This document shows positions 30,676 to 38,472 of a stretch of 38,472 bases of DNA, piece after piece; within the stretch, counting starts at the first letter, position 1, and the number at the start of each line of letters is the position of its first letter. The position numbers and the translations under genes are program-made. The notes under the pieces were generated by a model. It saw only the letters and a program-made list of their open reading frames with translations. It did not search any database and was not told the origin of the DNA. The stretch is from Polaromonas sp. (GTDB taxonomy: Bacteria; Pseudomonadota; Gammaproteobacteria; Burkholderiales; Burkholderiaceae_C): contig NZ_JAUXUP010000037.1 in NCBI RefSeq assembly GCF_030680935.1, forward strand, positions 1 to 38,472, in the 5' to 3' direction.

Positions 30676-33600
30676 TTATTCGCTGGCTGCACCTTCACTG
30701 CTGGCTTCGGGCAGGGCTTCGAGTTCCGCCGCTTCGGCCTCAGCAATGGCACGGCGCTCGGCGTCGTCCATCTGGTCCTTGGCTTTGCGTGCCTCGTGAT
30801 AGGCCATGCCGGTACCGGCGGGAATCAGTCGTCCGACGATCACGTTTTCTTTCAGGCCGCGCAGCTCGTCGCGCTTGCCCATGATGGCAGCCTCGGTGAG
30901 CACGCGGGTGGTTTCCTGGAAGGAAGCCGCAGAAATGAACGAGTCGGTGGACAGCGATGCCTTGGTGATACCGAGCAGCAGGTTGCTGAAGGTGGCCGCA
31001 ATCTTGCCCTCTGCACGCAGCGCGTCGTTGGCATCCAGAATGACGGAACGCTCAACTTGCTCACCGGCGATGTAGCTGGACTCCCCGACGTTTTCAACCA
31101 CAACACGGCGCAGCATCTGGCGAACAATCACCTCGATGTGTTTGTCGTTGATCTTCACGCCCTGCAGGCGGTAAACGTCCTGCACTTCATCGACGATGTA
31201 GCGGGCCAATTCTTCCATGCCCAGCAGGCGAAGAATGTCTTGCGGATCGGCCGGGCCGTCCACAATGCTCTCACCCTTGTTCACCACCTGGCCCTCGTGC
31301 ACCAGGATGTTTTTCTCTTTCGGGACCAGGTCTTCCCAGACCTTGCCTTCAGGATCGGTGATCTGCAGGCGAACCTTGCCTTTGGTCTCTTTACCAAACG
31401 ACACGGTACCGGTCATCTCTGCCAATGTACCTTTGTCTTTCGGCGTACGGGCTTCAAACAGCTCGGCCACACGCGGCAGACCGCCGGTGATGTCCCGCGT
31501 TTTCTGGCCTTCGACCGGAATACGCGCCAGCACCTCGCCGGGGCCCACATCCTGGCCGTCACGCACCTGAACCAGCGCACCCACCTGGAAGCCGATCGTC
31601 ACCGAGTGATCGGTGCCAGGGATCTTGACTTCCTGGCCAGCGGCATCAATCAGTTTGACCTGCGGCCGGACGACCTTGGTCGCGCCGCGACGCTTCGGAT
31701 CGATCACCACCAGCGTGGACAGACCAGTCACCTCGTCGAGCTGCTTGGCCACCGTCACGCCTTCTTCCACATTCTCGAAGAGCACCTTGCCGGCGAACTC
31801 GGTAATGATGGGGCGGGTCAGTGGATCCCAGTTGGCCAGAATCGCGCCAGCCTTGATCTGCTGATCGGCCTTCACCGACAGGATGGCGCCGTAAGGCACC
31901 TTGTGGCGCTCACGCTCACGGCCATGCTCGTCGTGAATCACGATTTCGCCGGAACGGGCGATCACCACCAACTCACCCTTGCTGTTGGTCACATAACGCA
32001 TCGGTGCATTGAAGCCGATCACGCCGTTGGACTTGGCCTCAACGCTGGACGCAATCGCTGCGCGAGATGCAGCACCACCGATGTGGAAGGTCCGCATCGT
32101 CAGCTGCGTGCCTGGCTCGCCGATCGACTGCGCGGCGATGATACCGACCGCTTCGCCGATGTTGATCAGGCCACCACGGCCCAGATCGCGACCGTAACAC
32201 TTGGCGCACAGGCCAAAGCGGGTTTCGCAGGTCAGAGCCGTACGCACCTTGACTTCGTCAACGCCAGCAACTTCCAGCTCATCGATCAGATCTTCATCCA
32301 GCATGACACCGGACTTGGCCAGGACCGAGCGGTTCTCAGGGTGCAGGATGTCCTCGACTGCGGTGCGACCCAGGATACGGTCGCGCAGCGATTCGATGAC
32401 CTCACCGCCTTCGACAATGGCGCGCATCACCGAGCCGTCCTGCGTACCGCAATCGTCCTGCGTCACCACCAGGTCCTGCACCACATCGCAAAGGCGACGT
32501 GTCAGGTAACCGGAGTTGGCGGTTTTCAGTGCCGTGTCGGCCAGACCTTTCCGAGCGCCGTGGGTGGAGATGAAATACTCCAGCACGTTCAGGCCTTCAC
32601 GGAAGTTGGCTGTGATGGGCGTTTCGATGATGGAGCCGTCCGGCTTGGCCATCAAACCGCGCATGCCGGCCACCTGGCGAATCTGCGCCGCAGAACCACG
32701 GGCGCCGGAGTCGGCCATCATGTAGATGGAGTTGAATGACTCCTGCTCGACTTCCTTGCCATGGCGGTCAATGACTCTTTCTTTCGAAAGCTGGGCCATC
32801 ATGACTTTGGAAACCTCGTCACCCGACTTGCCCCAGATGTCCACTACCTTGTTGTAACGCTCACCGGCCGTCACCAGACCCGAGACATACTGCTGCTCGA
32901 TCTCTTTGACTTCCTTCTGGGCGCGCGCGATGATGCTCGGCTTTTCCTTGGGTATCAGCATGTCGTCGATGCAGATGGAAATACCGGCCTTGGTCGCCAG
33001 GCGGAAACCCGACTGCAGCAGCTTGTCTGCAAACACGACGGTCTCTTTCAAACCGCATTTGCGGAAAGACACGTTGATGAGTTTGGAGATTTCCTTCTTC
33101 TTCAGCGCCTTGTTGATGTTGGCAAACGGCAGGCCCTTGGGCAGGATTTCCGACAGCAGAGCCCGGCCACCGGTGGTTTCCCACAGCTTGGTCGAAGCCG
33201 TGAACTCACCGGTTTCCTTATTCTTGGTGTACTCGGTCAGGCGCACGCTGATGCGGGCGTTCAGGTCGAGCTCACCCGCGTCAAAAGCGCGACGAACTTC
33301 GCCGGTGTCAGAGAACACCAGACCTTCGCCCTTGCCGTTGGTGCGTTCGCGGGTCGTGTAGTACAAACCCAGCACCACGTCCTGCGACGGAACAATGGAA
33401 GGCTCGCCGCTGGCAGGGAACAGGATGTTGTTCGAAGCCAGCATCAGGGTGCGGGCTTCCATCTGTGCTTCCACCGACAGGGGTACGTGCACCGCCATCT
33501 GGTCACCGTCAAAGTCGGCGTTAAAAGCCGAGCAAACGAGTGGGTGCAGCTGGATGGCTTTGCCTTCGATGAGGATAGGCTCAAACGCCTGAATGCCCAA

Positions 33601-34887
33601 ACGGTGCAGCGTAGGCGCACGGTTCAACATCACCGGGTGCTCTTTGATCACCTCTTCCAGGATGTCCCAGACGACTGGCGTGCCGGATTCAACTTCTTTC
33701 TTGGCGGCCTTGATGGTGGTCGCGATGCCCATGGCCTCCAGGCGCGAGAAGATGAAAGGCTTGAACAGCTCCAGAGCCATCAGCTTGGGCAAGCCGCACT
33801 GGTGCAGCTTGAGCGTCGGGCCCACGGTAATGACAGAGCGGCCAGAATAGTCGACGCGTTTGCCCAGCAAGTTCTGGCGGAAACGGCCTGACTTGCCTTT
33901 GATCATGTCGGCCAAAGACTTGAGCGCGCGCTTGTTGGCGCCCGTCATGGCCTTGCCACGGCGTCCGTTGTCCAGCAGCGAGTCCACAGCTTCCTGCAGC
34001 ATGCGCTTTTCATTGCGGGCAATGATTTCCGGCGCTTTCAGCTCCAGCAAGCGGCGCAGGCGGCTGTTGCGGTTGATGACACGGCGGTACAAGTCATTCA
34101 AGTCGGAGGTCGCAAAACGGCCGCCGTCGAGCGGCACCAGCGGACGCAGGTCAGGCGGCAGCACTGGCAGCACGTCGAGCACCATCCAGTGCGGCTTGAT
34201 ACCGGACTTCTTGAACGCCTCCATCAATTTCAGACGTTTGGCGTTTTTCTTGATCTTGATCTCTGAACCGGTCAGGTCATTGCGCAGCTTGTTGATCTCG
34301 TCGTCGAGGTCCAGGCCCTCAAGCAGATCCTTGATGCCTTCGGCGCCCATCTTGGCTGTGTACTCGTCACCGTACTCCTTGCGCTTGGCGTCGTAGTCGT
34401 CCTCGGACATGATGCTGAATTTCTTCAGTGGGGTCATGCCGGGGTCGGTCACCACATAAGCTTCAAAATAGAGCACGCGTTCGATGTCGCGCAGGGTCAT
34501 GTCGAGCACCAGGCCCAGACGCGACGGCAGCGACTTCAGGAACCAGATGTGTGCGCACGGAGCGGCCAGGTCGATGTGACCCATGCGCTCACGGCGAACT
34601 TTGGTTTGCGTAACTTCAACGCCGCACTTCTCGCAGATGACGCCGCGGTGCTTGAGGCGCTTGTACTTGCCGCAGAGGCACTCGTAATCCTTGATGGGGC
34701 CAAAAATCTTGGCGCAAAAAAGACCGTCGCGCTCTGGCTTGAAGGTGCGGTAGTTGATGGTTTCAGGCTTCTTCACTTCGCCGAAAGACCACGAGCGGAT
34801 CTTCTCGGGCGAGGCCATGCCGATCTTGATGGCATCAAAATGCTCATCCGGCGTGAATTGCTTGAACAGGTCGAGTAACGATTTCAT
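30676..34887 (-). CDS. rpoC: DNA-directed RNA polymerase subunit beta'
   Basis: A complete 1403-residue beta' subunit, close to E. coli (1407). The N-terminal zinc finger has C70, C72, C85 and C88. The catalytic Mg2+ site is [12 protein letters not shown] (Asp residues near 460). The second zinc site uses [16 protein letters not shown]. The trigger-loop region and bridge helix are intact ([20 protein letters not shown]). An AAGGA site lies before the ATG. The C-terminus is acidic ([19 protein letters not shown]). The gene follows rpoB by 26 bp and ends at a strong terminator. No deviation from family consensus was noticed. Confidence 0.99.
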   Translation of the reverse strand: MKSLLDLFKQFTPDEHFDAIKIGMASPEKIRSWSFGEVKKPETINYRTFKPERDGLFCAKIFGPIKDYECLCGKYKRLKHRGVICEKCGVEVTQTKVRRERMGHIDLAAPCAHIWFLKSLPSRLGLVLDMTLRDIERVLYFEAYVVTDPGMTPLKKFSIMSEDDYDAKRKEYGDEYTAKMGAEGIKDLLEGLDLDDEINKLRNDLTGSEIKIKKNAKRLKLMEAFKKSGIKPHWMVLDVLPVLPPDLRPLVPLDGGRFATSDLNDLYRRVINRNSRLRRLLELKAPEIIARNEKRMLQEAVDSLLDNGRRGKAMTGANKRALKSLADMIKGKSGRFRQNLLGKRVDYSGRSVITVGPTLKLHQCGLPKLMALELFKPFIFSRLEAMGIATTIKAAKKEVESGTPVVWDILEEVIKEHPVMLNRAPTLHRLGIQAFEPILIEGKAIQLHPLVCSAFNADFDGDQMAVHVPLSVEAQMEARTLMLASNNILFPASGEPSIVPSQDVVLGLYYTTRERTNGKGEGLVFSDTGEVRRAFDAGELDLNARISVRLTEYTKNKETGEFTASTKLWETTGGRALLSEILPKGLPFANINKALKKKEISKLINVSFRKCGLKETVVFADKLLQSGFRLATKAGISICIDDMLIPKEKPSIIARAQKEVKEIEQQYVSGLVTAGERYNKVVDIWGKSGDEVSKVMMAQLSKERVIDRHGKEVEQESFNSIYMMADSGARGSAAQIRQVAGMRGLMAKPDGSIIETPITANFREGLNVLEYFISTHGARKGLADTALKTANSGYLTRRLCDVVQDLVVTQDDCGTQDGSVMRAIVEGGEVIESLRDRILGRTAVEDILHPENRSVLAKSGVMLDEDLIDELEVAGVDEVKVRTALTCETRFGLCAKCYGRDLGRGGLINIGEAVGIIAAQSIGEPGTQLTMRTFHIGGAASRAAIASSVEAKSNGVIGFNAPMRYVTNSKGELVVIARSGEIVIHDEHGRERERHKVPYGAILSVKADQQIKAGAILANWDPLTRPIITEFAGKVLFENVEEGVTVAKQLDEVTGLSTLVVIDPKRRGATKVVRPQVKLIDAAGQEVKIPGTDHSVTIGFQVGALVQVRDGQDVGPGEVLARIPVEGQKTRDITGGLPRVAELFEARTPKDKGTLAEMTGTVSFGKETKGKVRLQITDPEGKVWEDLVPKEKNILVHEGQVVNKGESIVDGPADPQDILRLLGMEELARYIVDEVQDVYRLQGVKINDKHIEVIVRQMLRRVVVENVGESSYIAGEQVERSVILDANDALRAEGKIAATFSNLLLGITKASLSTDSFISAASFQETTRVLTEAAIMGKRDELRGLKENVIVGRLIPAGTGMAYHEARKAKDQMDDAERRAIAEAEAAELEALPEASSEGAASE

Positions 34888-34913
34888 GTGTAAATCCTTT
34901 TCTTGTCCGCTGT

Positions 34914-38472
<3,559 letters not shown>

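Noticed and set aside
30796..32739. A 647-codon plus-strand frame opposite rpoC, and other long frames opposite rpoB and rpoC
   Set aside because: rpoBC on the minus strand is certain. Long antisense frames are expected in GC-rich genes with strong codon bias, and the products are His/Gln/Arg-rich with no known domains.

Overview
The window is GC-rich chromosomal DNA of a betaproteobacterium. Gene content and synteny (rsmB-DUF4390-ntrY-ntrX, lemA next to an M48 peptidase, hemE next to priA) fit Burkholderiales. A dispersed short repeat resembling ones I recall from Comamonadaceae (Rhodoferax/Polaromonas/Acidovorax group) points to that family. The genus call is inference. Almost everything is ordinary core genome; there is no prophage, CRISPR array or defence island.

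Layout. 1-139: end of an IS481-type insertion sequence cut by the window edge. 260-1897 (-) and 1915-2658 (+): a radical SAM protein and an AlaX-type tRNA editing protein, divergent from one 17-bp shared promoter. 2711-7408 (+): a DsbD/ScsB-like disulfide reductase, a periplasmic redoxin, a CoA-binding protein, a lipoprotein and a DsrE-like periplasmic protein. 7465-11450 (+): hemE, an unusual AT-rich intergenic region with two consensus DnaA boxes, priA and a PACE-type efflux protein. 11502-12455 (-): an AEC permease. 12546-17753 (+): rep helicase, a small secreted protein, phospholipase A1 and a CPA1 antiporter. The strand then switches. 17896-20870 (-): Asp/Glu racemase, a divergent dicarboxylate symporter and a periplasmic amino-acid-binding protein. 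20970-21846 (-): a lipoprotein and tRNA-Phe. 21865-26905 (-): rsmB, DUF4390, ntrY-like kinase, ntrX-like regulator. 27085-28698 (-): flavocytochrome c sulfide dehydrogenase. 28820-30469 (-): M48 peptidase and LemA. 30676-38472 (-): rpoC and the 3' part of rpoB.

Three things stand out. First, the three-gene cluster at 17896-20870 joins an ABC-type solute-binding protein, a DAACS-family carrier and an Asp/Glu racemase. The carrier has lost the NMDGT motif and other Na+ ligands but keeps the acidic-amino-acid residues, which suggests a binding-protein-assisted carrier with altered coupling. Second, a roughly 45-60 bp repeat occurs in six full and two partial copies. Five full copies lie inside genes and are read through in frame, and two of them form signal peptides. 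Third, several genes have a -10-like hexamer exactly 6-7 nt before the start codon and no ribosome-binding site, a signature of leaderless mRNAs. One such hexamer appears to serve two divergent genes at once.
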